DNA of 64,000 bases from Hymenobacter swuensis DY53. GTDB lineage: Bacteria; Bacteroidota; Bacteroidia; Cytophagales; Hymenobacteraceae. Within the stretch, counting starts at the first letter, position 1. Each line of letters opens with the position of its first letter. The position numbers and the translations under genes were made by a program. Positions 16,790-28,312 of this stretch are shown one piece after another. The DNA lies in NCBI RefSeq assembly GCF_000576555.1, contig NZ_CP007145.1:4548501-4612500 (forward strand), given 5' to 3'. The notes beneath the pieces were generated by a model, which made no database searches, had not been told where the DNA came from, and saw nothing but the letters and a program-made list of their open reading frames with translations.

Positions 16790-17857
16790 TCACTGCCGCA
16801 CCACTTCTACCCGGCGGTTACGGGGCCGTTGCTGTGGGTCGCGGTTGTCGGCTACTGGGCGGGTGCCGCCATAGCCCCGCGCCGCCAGCCGCACCGAGTC
16901 GATGCCCTGTTGCACCAAGTACTGGCGTACCACCCGGGCCCGCTGCCGGGAAAGGCGCAGGTTCAGGGCCGCCTCGCCCACATTATCGGTGTGGCCCGCT
17001 ATTTCCAGCCGCATAGCCGGCTGCTCGCGCAGGCGGCGGGCCAGCGCGTTGAGCGTGGGACGACTGGAAGGCAGCAAATCGGCAGTGCTTTGGGTGAAGT
17101 ACAGATTAGGTAAGGTGAGCCGCTGGCCCTTGGTGAGTTGGGCTAGTCCGTCCAGCCGTACTGGCAGTGTATCCGGGGGCACAACAGCCCGGGCCGGGGC
17201 TTTCGGTACTATCCAGCCGGGGCCGCCCGAACCAAGCGCAGCCGGTTTCGCCACAGGCAACGGTCTTGCTGCCAAGGCTGCTGGTGGCACGGGCGTACCC
17301 GCCTCCCGAACTTCGGAAGGAGGTACGGGCAAGGCCGTCCAGAGGTAGCGGGTGGGAATGGGTTCGAAGATGGGCCGGCCGCTGAAAAAGTCTTCCATCG
17401 ACACATCGGGCCGCTCCCACCCCAGCACTAGCCTCGATTCCAGCGCATTCTGGTAATACTCAACTCGCAACGCGTACACTTTGCCTGCCTCCAGCCGCAC
17501 CCGCACCTGCCCATCCGTAACGTACTGGTTGCGCCAGGATTCCAGCAGCAGCCTGTTGCCGATCCACACCCGCACGCCATCATCCACTGTCAGGTGCAGA
17601 ATATAGAGGCCCGTGGCCGGTGCTTCCAGGAAGCCGGTCCAGCACACCGAAAAATGTTCTTTGCTGATACCGGTAGCCGGCGGCCGACTGTGCCACTCGA
17701 AATCCAGCTGCGCATCGATGCGCTCCACCACGGCTTCCTCAAAGTTTTCGCCGTTATAATACGTAGCCGCCAAGCCGTGCGCGGGCAGAGTTTGGGCAGT
17801 AGTCGGAAGGCAGGCGGAAGCACACAGCAATAAGGTGCTCCAATAGAAATAAGTCAC
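16790..17857 (-). CDS. PA14-OmpA exported protein, copy 1
   Basis: A 355-residue exported protein: signal peptide (ending near TTAQ), a PA14 domain at about 27-165 (ATYYNGENF, DDGVRVWIGN, RVEYYQN), a proline-rich linker, and a C-terminal OmpA peptidoglycan-binding domain (HTDNVGEAALN, RARVVRQYL, NRRVEV). It likely links a carbohydrate-binding head to the cell wall. GTG 17857 gives a clean signal peptide and lies just after a promoter-like element, whereas TTG 17917 would put basic residues in front. The last 300 bases are nearly identical to the neighbouring paralogue. Confidence 0.85.
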   Translation of the reverse strand: MTYFYWSTLLLCASACLPTTAQTLPAHGLAATYYNGENFEEAVVERIDAQLDFEWHSRPPATGISKEHFSVCWTGFLEAPATGLYILHLTVDDGVRVWIGNRLLLESWRNQYVTDGQVRVRLEAGKVYALRVEYYQNALESRLVLGWERPDVSMEDFFSGRPIFEPIPTRYLWTALPVPPSEVREAGTPVPPAALAARPLPVAKPAALGSGGPGWIVPKAPARAVVPPDTLPVRLDGLAQLTKGQRLTLPNLYFTQSTADLLPSSRPTLNALARRLREQPAMRLEIAGHTDNVGEAALNLRLSRQRARVVRQYLVQQGIDSVRLAARGYGGTRPVADNRDPQQRPRNRRVEVVRQ

Positions 17858-17876
17858 GCGGCAGGTAGATTGGGCT

Positions 17877-17909
17877 ACAAGATAGAAGGGAGCCCGCTTT
17901 TTCCTGCAA
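17877..17909 (-). promoter_or_regulatory. Promoter of PA14-OmpA copy 1
   Basis: On the minus strand a TTG (17907-17909) and a TATCTTGT -7-like box (17877-17884) are 22 bases apart. The GTG start follows about 20 bases downstream. Spacing and motif fit the Bacteroidota sigma factor consensus. Confidence 0.5.
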
Positions 17910-17941
17910 CACCGCAACTCACCCTACGCTTTTTCCTTCCG

Positions 17942-19066
17942 CTACTGTACCACCACCTCCACGCGACGATTGCGGGGCCGTTGCTGTGGGTCGCGGTTGT
18001 CGGCTACCGGGCGGGTGCCGCCGTAGCCCCGCGCCGCCAGCCGCACCGAGTCGATGCCCTGTTGCACCAAGTACTGGCGTACCACCCGGGCCCGCTGCTC
18101 GGAGAGGCGCAGGTTCAGGGCCGCCTCGCCCACATTATCGGTGTGGCCCGCTATTTCCAGCCGCATAGCCGGCTGCTCGCGCAGGCGACGGGCCAGCGCG
18201 TTGAGCGTGGGACGACTGGAAGGCAGCAGCGCAGCGGTGCTTTGGGTGAAATAGAGGTTAGGCAGCGTTACGGCCGCGCCTTTGCTCAGGGCCGATAAGT
18301 CCGGCAGCGGCACCGTATCCGGCGGGGCCACCGGATTTGTCGGCGGCGGAGTACGGCGGGGACGACGTACGGGCCGGGGCGCAACCGGAGCCACCGGCCG
18401 CCGCCCCACTACTACAGCCGGCTTAAGAGGCGTACTGGTTACGCCGGGCGGTAGCCCCGCCGTTTGCGGGCGGACTGGTTGAGCTTCGGGTTTGCTGGCC
18501 GCTACCGGTATGGGCACCGCCGTAGCCGGCAGGCTGGCGTACAGATATGCCGCCGGAATCGGCTGCGGCTCCTCCATGGTGGCCGGTAGCTGCCAGGCCA
18601 GTGAAGCGCGCGAATCCTGACCGGCTTGGTAATAGTCTACCCGGATGGGGTAGTAGCGCCCGGCCGTGAGGGCAATCTGCGCCGTGTAGCTGCTGACGGC
18701 TTGGTTTTGCCAGGAATTCAGAATACGCTGACCGCCCACCCACACCCGCATCCCGTCGTCCGTCGTCATCCGGAACGTGTACACGCCCGTTACCGGGGCG
18801 TACAGGTGACCCTTCCAGCGCGCTGAGAACCACTCGCCCGGTACGCCCGGCCCCGGCGACACAAAATGGTCGCCAGTCGGCCCGATGGTCCAGTTGAAGT
18901 CAATGCCCGGATCAATACGACTGAGGGCCAGCTTCCCGAAGTTCTGGCCCTCGTAGTATTGCCCCCGCAGGCCTGCCCCCTTGGTACGTGGCTGCGCGGT
19001 ACTTAGGCCACTGAGCAGCAGTAGCCATCCAAAGGCCATGTTTCGGAAGTAGCGGGCTGGTAGCAT
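17942..19066 (-). CDS. PA14-OmpA exported protein, copy 2
   Basis: A 374-residue paralogue of the gene 85 bases downstream on the same strand: signal peptide, PA14 domain (about 30-185, with GQYYEGQNFG, TDDGMRVWVGG, RVDYYQAGQ), a longer Pro/Arg-rich linker (about 195-265), and an OmpA domain. The OmpA part (LNALARRLREQPAMRLEIAG onward) is almost the same as in copy 1 in both protein and DNA, while the PA14 domains have diverged strongly. This points to recent gene conversion or selection on the wall-binding half. Gene order suggests tandem duplication. Ligands of either head are unknown. Confidence 0.87.
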   Translation of the reverse strand: MLPARYFRNMAFGWLLLLSGLSTAQPRTKGAGLRGQYYEGQNFGKLALSRIDPGIDFNWTIGPTGDHFVSPGPGVPGEWFSARWKGHLYAPVTGVYTFRMTTDDGMRVWVGGQRILNSWQNQAVSSYTAQIALTAGRYYPIRVDYYQAGQDSRASLAWQLPATMEEPQPIPAAYLYASLPATAVPIPVAASKPEAQPVRPQTAGLPPGVTSTPLKPAVVVGRRPVAPVAPRPVRRPRRTPPPTNPVAPPDTVPLPDLSALSKGAAVTLPNLYFTQSTAALLPSSRPTLNALARRLREQPAMRLEIAGHTDNVGEAALNLRLSEQRARVVRQYLVQQGIDSVRLAARGYGGTRPVADNRDPQQRPRNRRVEVVVQ

Positions 19067-19231
19067 AGCGGGATACAGTTACGGGTGAAAGCAAATTCGG
19101 CAGAACTTCAGAAGCAGGAAAAAGGAATTCAACCAAGCGGCTGCTTTACCACAACGAATTATCGGGCGGCACCTATATATTTTTTTTCCGCAACACCGCG
19201 CACCAACGCAGGCCAGACGGTTCGGGCCGAA

Positions 19232-19261
19232 TTGATTTTTGCCGATTCCGCTGTATCTTCG
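19232..19261 (+). promoter_or_regulatory. Promoter of metH
   Basis: TTG at 19232-19234 and TATCTTCG at 19254-19261 are 19 bases apart, matching the Bacteroidota consensus. Transcription would begin about where the riboswitch helix starts (19270), which supports both calls. Confidence 0.6.
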
Positions 19262-19269
19262 CCGTGTTA

Positions 19270-19379
19270 CTTATCCAGAAAGACCGAGGGATTGGGCCCG
19301 ATGACGTCTTAGCAACCTGAAATAAAACAAGGTGCTAACTCCCGTTTCAGGGCCTTTCCGGGCTCTGGAAGAAGATAAG
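19270..19379 (+). promoter_or_regulatory. SAM-I (S-box) riboswitch upstream of metH
   Basis: The closing helix P1 is CTTATC with GATAAG. Inside are the diagnostic S-box pieces: GAGGGATTGGGCCCGATGA, TTAGCAACC and AAGGTGCTAACTCC, in the right order and spacing. This aptamer binds S-adenosylmethionine and normally shuts off methionine-synthesis genes when SAM is plentiful. The 5' side of P1 (19272-19283) is also complementary over 12 bases to 19403-19414, between the aptamer and the metH ATG. That offers an alternative helix as the switching element. Confidence 0.92.
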
Positions 19380-19452
19380 AACAGGCGTGCTCCCGGCGCG
19401 GCTCTTTCTGGATAGGCACTTTTTGCCGCTGATTCCCCTTAGAAGAGCCGAT

Positions 19453-23181
<3,729 letters not shown>

Positions 23182-23184
23182 CCA

Positions 23185-23287
23185 GTAGCGCGAAGCCTTT
23201 GCTTCGCGTACCGTTGCTGATAGTGTTGTCACGCAACTACGGCATCTGTTCTTATCAACGAAACGCGAAGCAAAAGCTTCGCGCTAC
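23185..23287. repeat. Palindrome, GCGAAGC family C
   Basis: GTAGCGCGAAGCCTTTGCTTCGCGTA at 23185 and its near-complement ending GCTTCGCGCTAC at 23287 flank about 50 bases. Each arm is itself a small GCGAAGC/GCTTCGC hairpin. It starts four bases after the metH stop and fills most of the metH-metF gap. Confidence 0.8.
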
Positions 23288-23323
23288 ATCCAACGCCTCG
23301 CCACCTGCCAATTGGCGCTTCTG

Positions 23324-24280
23324 ATGAAAGTAACCGAACACCTGACCCGCGCCAACGGCAAAACGCTGTTTTCTTTTGAGGTGCTACCACCCAAAAAGGG
23401 CGAGAACATCCAGAACCTGTTCTCCAACATTGAGCCGCTGCTGGAATTCAAGCCGCCGTTTATCGACGTGACGTATCACCGCGAGGAGTACGTGTACCGG
23501 CAGCACGCCAACGGGTTGCTGGAAAAGAAAACCGTGCGCCGCCGACCCGGCACGGTGGGTATCTGCGCGGCCATCAAAAACCGGTTTGATGTAGACACCG
23601 TGCCCCACCTTATCTGCGGCGGCTTTTCGAAGGAAGAAACTGAAAACGCCCTCATCGACTTGCACTTTCTGGGCATTGATAACGTGCTGGCCCTGCGCGG
23701 TGACCCGATCAAAAGCGAGGGCCGCTTTGTGCCGGAGCCCGACGGCCACGCCTATGCCTGTGACCTGATCGGGCAGGTCTCAGACCTGAACAAGGGCGCG
23801 TACCTGGATGAGGAGCAGGATGATGTGTGGGCCACCAATTTCTGCATTGGCACGGCCGGCTACCCCGAGAAGCACTTTGAGTCGCCTAACTCGGGAGCCG
23901 ATATCCGCTACCTCAAGCATAAGGTAGACCGGGGCGCCGAGTACATCGTGACGCAGATGTTCTTCGATAACGAGCAGTTTTTCCAGTTCGAGCAAAAGTG
24001 CCGGGCGGCGGGCATCACGGTGCCCATCATCCCCGGCCTCAAGCCCCTTACCACCAAGGCCCAGCTCACGGCGCTGCCCCGCTCCTTCTACCTCAACCTG
24101 CCCGACGAGCTGGTAGACGCCGTGCACCTGGCCCCCGACAACGCCGCGGCCCGCGAAATCGGGATTGAGTGGTGCATCAACCAGAGCCGGGAGCTGATGG
24201 CCCACGGCGTGCCCTGCCTGCATTACTACAGCATGGGCAAGTCGGAGAGCATCCGCCGGGTGGCATCGGCACTTTTCTAA
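23324..24280 (+). CDS. metF: Methylenetetrahydrofolate reductase
   Basis: A 318-residue flavoenzyme that reduces methylene-THF to methyl-THF, the methyl donor for the preceding metH. The N-terminus has FSFEVLPPKKG with the catalytic Glu. FIDVTYH, NVLALRGDP and the FTQ-like segment VTQMFFDNEQF follow, then PIIPGLKPL and the C-terminal HYYSMGKSESI. The length is usual for bacterial MetF. An in-frame TTG at 23312 is less likely than ATG 23324. It is probably co-transcribed with metH despite the intervening palindrome, and so under the same SAM control. Confidence 0.96.
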   Translation: MKVTEHLTRANGKTLFSFEVLPPKKGENIQNLFSNIEPLLEFKPPFIDVTYHREEYVYRQHANGLLEKKTVRRRPGTVGICAAIKNRFDVDTVPHLICGGFSKEETENALIDLHFLGIDNVLALRGDPIKSEGRFVPEPDGHAYACDLIGQVSDLNKGAYLDEEQDDVWATNFCIGTAGYPEKHFESPNSGADIRYLKHKVDRGAEYIVTQMFFDNEQFFQFEQKCRAAGITVPIIPGLKPLTTKAQLTALPRSFYLNLPDELVDAVHLAPDNAAAREIGIEWCINQSRELMAHGVPCLHYYSMGKSESIRRVASALF

Positions 24281-24290
24281 GGGGGGATTT

Positions 24291-24382
24291 GTGAAAGGTG
24301 AAGTTGCGCATCGTTCTTTAAACCGTCTCTGCGGACTTCGCGTAGCGCGAGGACGCCTGTTCTTCACAACTTCACCTTTCAC
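24291..24382. repeat. Inverted repeat, GTGAAA family
   Basis: GTGAAAGGTGAAGTTG at 24291-24306 is perfectly complementary to 24367-24382. The spacer contains CGCGTAGCGCGAGG, which echoes family C. The right arm ends 11 bases before the TTG start of the TPR gene. Confidence 0.7.
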
Positions 24383-24393
24383 TATTTCGCCTT

Positions 24394-24873
24394 TTGGATT
24401 CCCTCGACGACCTGTTTGCCCGCCTGCGGGAGGCTACGGCTCCGGCTGAGATTGAGGCCCTGCAGGACGGCATCTGGCAGCTCTGGCTGACTACTGCGCA
24501 CCCGCTGCTGGACAAACGCCTGGAAAACGGAATCCGGGCCTTGGCCGCCGACGACTATACCTTAGCCATTCACGAATTCACCTTCCTCACGGAAGCCATG
24601 CCGGAGTACGCCGAAGGCTGGAACAAACGCGCTACGGCGCACTTTTTACGCGGTGAATATAAGGCCTCCCTCCGCGACGTGCAGGAAACCCTTCGCCGGG
24701 AACCACGCCACTTCGGCGCCCTCTCGGGGTGGGCTACTATGCTTCGCACTCTGGGTGACGCCCGGGGCGAGCTGCGGGTTTTGCGCCGGCTGGAACAGCT
24801 GTGTCCGGCTTGGCCGGGGCTGCAGCAACAACTCCGCAACCTGCGTGACCGGCTGGATGAGCAGGCAGAATGA
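24394..24873 (+). CDS. Tetratricopeptide repeat protein
   Basis: A 159-residue helical protein with two to three TPR units: ALAADDYTLAIHEFTFLTEA (about 50-70), GWNKRATAHFLRGEYKASLRD (about 74-95) and a third weaker unit to about 130. There is no signal peptide, so it probably mediates protein contacts in the cytoplasm. The apparent start is TTG at 24394. No in-frame ATG occurs until residue 69, in the middle of a TPR, so TTG is likely real. Its partner is unknown. Confidence 0.72.
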   Translation: MDSLDDLFARLREATAPAEIEALQDGIWQLWLTTAHPLLDKRLENGIRALAADDYTLAIHEFTFLTEAMPEYAEGWNKRATAHFLRGEYKASLRDVQETLRREPRHFGALSGWATMLRTLGDARGELRVLRRLEQLCPAWPGLQQQLRNLRDRLDEQAE

Positions 24874-25162
24874 ATTATCGGACTGAAGGAATATTCCGGC
24901 ACTCAGGCACTTGCTGAGTTAAGCAGATAGTTGTAAATTTCCCGGACCAGGCAGTATCAGCAAGTAACTCCCCCCGCTTGTCCGCTGCCTTTTCCTGCTG
25001 CTTACGCTGCAGTTTTTATGGTCTCACCCGCTTTCCCACCCCATGTGGCCCACGGCCGCATTTGCACTAAAACAATATTTTTTTTCCTTACTGCAGTAAG
25101 CCGGCTGGATTTCCAGCCGGCCGTTGCTGCGTTCCGTCCCTGCTCCCTTCCCGCAAATTCCC

Positions 25163-25732
25163 ATGAAACACTCCTTACTCTTTTTATCCCTTCTGCTTAC
25201 CCTTAATGCTCAGGCCCAGAAGCTGCGCAAAACCGATACCGGCAGTGGCATGCTGGATAAGGGCGAAAAAACGGGCGTGTGGGAGTACTATGCCTACACC
25301 CGCGACGGCAGCCAGGTAATCACGCAGAAGTACGACCACACCGCCAAAAAGCTGGTTTTCTTCCGGCCGTTCGATGATGTGCCCTACGCCGTGCGCAACG
25401 CGGCCGGCGACTGGACCCGGCAGCGTGTGACCCATCCGATTTTCTACATCGGCAGCGACGCAGCCCTGGCTCCGTACATGAGCAAGCTTAACTATCCGGC
25501 TTCCGCCCAGACTAAAAACGTGCAGGGCCGAGTGCTGGTTTCTATCGTGGTTGACACGCTGGGCCATGCAATTGATCAGCAGGTAGTGCTAGGTATCGGC
25601 TCCGGCTGCGACGAGGAAGCCCTGCGCGTCGCCCGCAGCATCCCCGACCAGTGGATTCCCGCCCGGATAGGTAGCCACGCGGTGGTATCGAAGTATGAAC
25701 TGCCGTTTACGTTCCGCCTGCGGCCACAGTAG
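25163..25732 (+). CDS. Exported TonB C-terminal-like protein
   Basis: The 189-residue product has a signal peptide ending AQA. Its C-terminal half (about 105-187) resembles the energy-transducer TonB domain: GRVLVSIVVDTLGHAIDQQVVLGIG, then EALRVARSIPDQWIPA and a last strand PFTFRL. There is no membrane anchor or proline-rich spanning region, so it is not a complete TonB. Short exported proteins of this kind are common in Bacteroidota and have unclear roles. The middle (about 25-70) has GVWEYYAYTRDGSQ, like MORN-type or antitoxin-repeat proteins. ATG 25163 is chosen because it begins the signal peptide. The 289-base gap before it is AT-rich near 25070 and holds no gene. Confidence 0.75.
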   Translation: MKHSLLFLSLLLTLNAQAQKLRKTDTGSGMLDKGEKTGVWEYYAYTRDGSQVITQKYDHTAKKLVFFRPFDDVPYAVRNAAGDWTRQRVTHPIFYIGSDAALAPYMSKLNYPASAQTKNVQGRVLVSIVVDTLGHAIDQQVVLGIGSGCDEEALRVARSIPDQWIPARIGSHAVVSKYELPFTFRLRPQ

Positions 25733-25878
25733 AGGCAATCAGCAGTAAACAATGAGGAATGAACAGCGAGTGACAGAGAACTAGAAAGGAATTGCTGCTC
25801 ACTGTTCATCACGCGTTATTCGTTCATTGCGCATTATTCATTGCTAACCGCTCATGGTTGATTCCCGTATCTTGGGGC

Positions 25879-26406
25879 ATGAAAAAGCACGTTTTATTTG
25901 GGTTGTCGGCCGGGGCCCTGCTGCTGGCTGGCTGCGACTCGACGCCGCGGGAGCGGCAGGATATGGTGAAGCAGGAAGCCCGTAAGCTCGACACGGTGGT
26001 GGATGAGGCCGCCGCCAAGCTGCGCGTGGCCGGCCGCCGCGCCGCCCGCTTCGATTCTGTTTCCAAAGCTCGCAGCCGGCAGCCGCTGGATAAGGCCGGC
26101 GAAACGGCATTCACCAGCGAGCTGCTGGGCACGTATTCGGCCATTGAAGGCCTGACACCTACTACCATTGAGCCAGCCTTCGTGCAGTTTATGCAGCAGG
26201 TGCGGGCCAACCGCCGCCAGTGGACCCAGCGCGACTGGGATTACGCCACCGCCATCAGTCGCCGCCTCAACGCGCAGTTCCGCGCTATCCGCCTCGATAT
26301 CAAAGGCCGCGACGAGCTGCACATCCGGGCGCTGCAAACCGAGTTTACTGCCCTGGAAACCGGCCGCGACGTGAAGGACCTCGGCGACGCCGTGAAGCAA
26401 CCGTAG
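25879..26406 (+). CDS. Hypothetical lipoprotein, helical
   Basis: The family is not recognised. A clear lipoprotein signal (FGLSAGALLLAGC) places the mature N-terminal Cys at residue 19. The remaining 155 residues are charged and probably all-helical, with EARKLDTVVDEAAAKLRVAG and QWTQRDWDYATAISRRLN among them. It should face the periplasm or the outer membrane. ATG 25879 is used because an upstream start (25792) would add a second, Cys/His-rich hydrophobic stretch. A TATCTTGG box is 4 bases upstream of the ATG. It precedes the amidase gene by about 60 bases. Confidence 0.72.
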   Translation: MKKHVLFGLSAGALLLAGCDSTPRERQDMVKQEARKLDTVVDEAAAKLRVAGRRAARFDSVSKARSRQPLDKAGETAFTSELLGTYSAIEGLTPTTIEPAFVQFMQQVRANRRQWTQRDWDYATAISRRLNAQFRAIRLDIKGRDELHIRALQTEFTALETGRDVKDLGDAVKQP

Positions 26407-26467
26407 CCCGCCATTTTATCGTATGACCCAAGCCCCGCCCCGCGCGGGGCTTTTGCTTTCCCGGCCC

Positions 26468-28027
26468 ATGCTGTTTCGTCGATTTCTGCCTTCCCTACTA
26501 AGCCTTGTCAGCCTATTTCAGCCGCTGACCACGCAGGCCCAGCAACGTTCCGCGCAGCGCCCTATTCCTACCCGGACCAGCCCACCGCCTACCATCACTG
26601 CAGCCGAAACCGTACCAGCTGCCGACCAATGGCTGCAGCCCGGCGACCGGTTGCAGGTGCGGCTGACGGGCACTTCCGGCGCGCAGGCTACTTTTCTGGA
26701 TGGGCAACCGCTCACGGAGCTACTGCCGGGTCAGGCCCAGGGCCAACGCGGCGTGTACCAGGGCACCTACGTGGTACGCCCTGGCGATACACTGCAGAAC
26801 CGGACCCTCCGGTTTCAGCTACTCTCGAAAGACAGTCTGGTGGCTATTGCTTTCAGCAAGAATACCGTCCGGTTTCTGAGCCCCAACGTGCCGCAGCTGG
26901 CCCGCACGAAAGGCGAACTGGCTTACCTCAACTACGGGCTGGGCGAAGACCGGCTGGGCGGGGCCAAGCTGGGCTACCTCGATTCGGCGGTGGCGCTGCA
27001 CCTTACGGGGCGCGTGGGCAACCAATACCGGGTGCAGCTCAGCCAAAACCACACGGCCTGGGTGCCACAGGAAGTGGTACGCCTGCTGCCGCCGGGCGGC
27101 TTTGTGCCGTCGTCGCTGACCGGCTCCTGGAGCGTACAGGGCGACTCCGCGTACGATTACGTGCGGGTACCCCTCACCCAGCGCCTCCCCTACCGCTCCC
27201 AGCTGCTCACAGAACCCAGCCGGCTGGTGGTCGACATCTTTGGGGCCACCTCCAATACCAATTGGATAACCCAGCGCGACGGCCTGCAGGCGTTGGGCGA
27301 CGTGATGTATGAGCAGTTGCAGCCCGATGTATTCCGGCTGGTGCTGCACCTGCGCCACCGCCAGAGCTGGGGCTACCACATTGGCTACCGGGGCAATATG
27401 CTGGAAATCCGGGTAAAGCGGCCACCATACAAGCTGCAGCTACGCGGCCTCACGGTGGCCCTCGATGCCGGCCACGGGGGTACCAACGTGGGGGCTACCG
27501 GCCGCAGCGGAGCCCGCGAGAAAGACCTGACCCTGGCCATTGCCCTGAAGCTGCAGCGGGAGCTGGAGCAGGCCGGGGCCCGGGTGCTGATGACTCGCAC
27601 CACCGATGCCACCGTAGACAATGGCGACCGGGTACTGCTGCTGCGCCGTCTCAACCCCGATCTGCTGGTGAGTATTCACGTCAACTCCTCGGGCAATGCT
27701 ACCGTGCAGGGTACCAGCACCTATTACCGCTACGTGGCATTCCGGCCGCTTTCCGCTGCCCTCTACGCGCAGATGCGCGCCACGGGACTGGCCGGTTTCG
27801 GCAATGTGGGCAGCTTCAACTTCGGCCTGAACGGACCTACCGAATACCCCAATGCGCTGGTGGAAACCGCTTTTGTATCAAACCCCGAAGACGAAAAACG
27901 CTTGGCCAACCCGCAATTTCAGCAGCGCATGGCCGAGGCTATGCGGAAGGGGCTAGTGCAGTTTTTACGGCAGAGTCGGGCCCCGGGGCTGCGAGGCTGG
28001 TTTGGCAAGCAGCCGGCGGAAGAATAG
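26468..28027 (+). CDS. N-acetylmuramoyl-L-alanine amidase
   Basis: A 519-residue exported amidase_3 enzyme that cuts the amide between muramic acid and the peptide in peptidoglycan. A signal peptide ending TTQA is followed by a low-complexity linker, an SH3-like segment (about 165-210), an AMIN-like region (about 215-320) and the catalytic domain (about 328-510). The zinc site is visible: His336 in DAGHGG, Glu in REKD and His in SIHVNSS; catalytic Glu is in ALVETAFVSN. The start at 26423 would add 15 residues ahead of the signal peptide and is rejected. Homologues act in cell separation. Confidence 0.9.
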   Translation: MLFRRFLPSLLSLVSLFQPLTTQAQQRSAQRPIPTRTSPPPTITAAETVPAADQWLQPGDRLQVRLTGTSGAQATFLDGQPLTELLPGQAQGQRGVYQGTYVVRPGDTLQNRTLRFQLLSKDSLVAIAFSKNTVRFLSPNVPQLARTKGELAYLNYGLGEDRLGGAKLGYLDSAVALHLTGRVGNQYRVQLSQNHTAWVPQEVVRLLPPGGFVPSSLTGSWSVQGDSAYDYVRVPLTQRLPYRSQLLTEPSRLVVDIFGATSNTNWITQRDGLQALGDVMYEQLQPDVFRLVLHLRHRQSWGYHIGYRGNMLEIRVKRPPYKLQLRGLTVALDAGHGGTNVGATGRSGAREKDLTLAIALKLQRELEQAGARVLMTRTTDATVDNGDRVLLLRRLNPDLLVSIHVNSSGNATVQGTSTYYRYVAFRPLSAALYAQMRATGLAGFGNVGSFNFGLNGPTEYPNALVETAFVSNPEDEKRLANPQFQQRMAEAMRKGLVQFLRQSRAPGLRGWFGKQPAEE

Positions 28028-28312
28028 CGGTATTTAGTGCGTCGAAGATGACCGTTGCGGACTAAAACGCGTAACAATATACGTGTAGCTACACCCTTTT
28101 CCGGATCATCTCACGTACTCCCACCTAAGTAAGTGCTCACCTTTCGAAAGACAGCTATAGTTTTTTAGCAAAAAATAGTTGCCCAGAAAACATCAAAGCC
28201 TCATTCGGGCCTCTACCTTAAGTGCTAATCGACCCGTATCGGCTTCATTTCAAAGTTGGTATCAGGTCAGTAGTTTCCGTTCTTTTCTCCCCTAAAAAAC
28301 ACCCGTTCCCGC

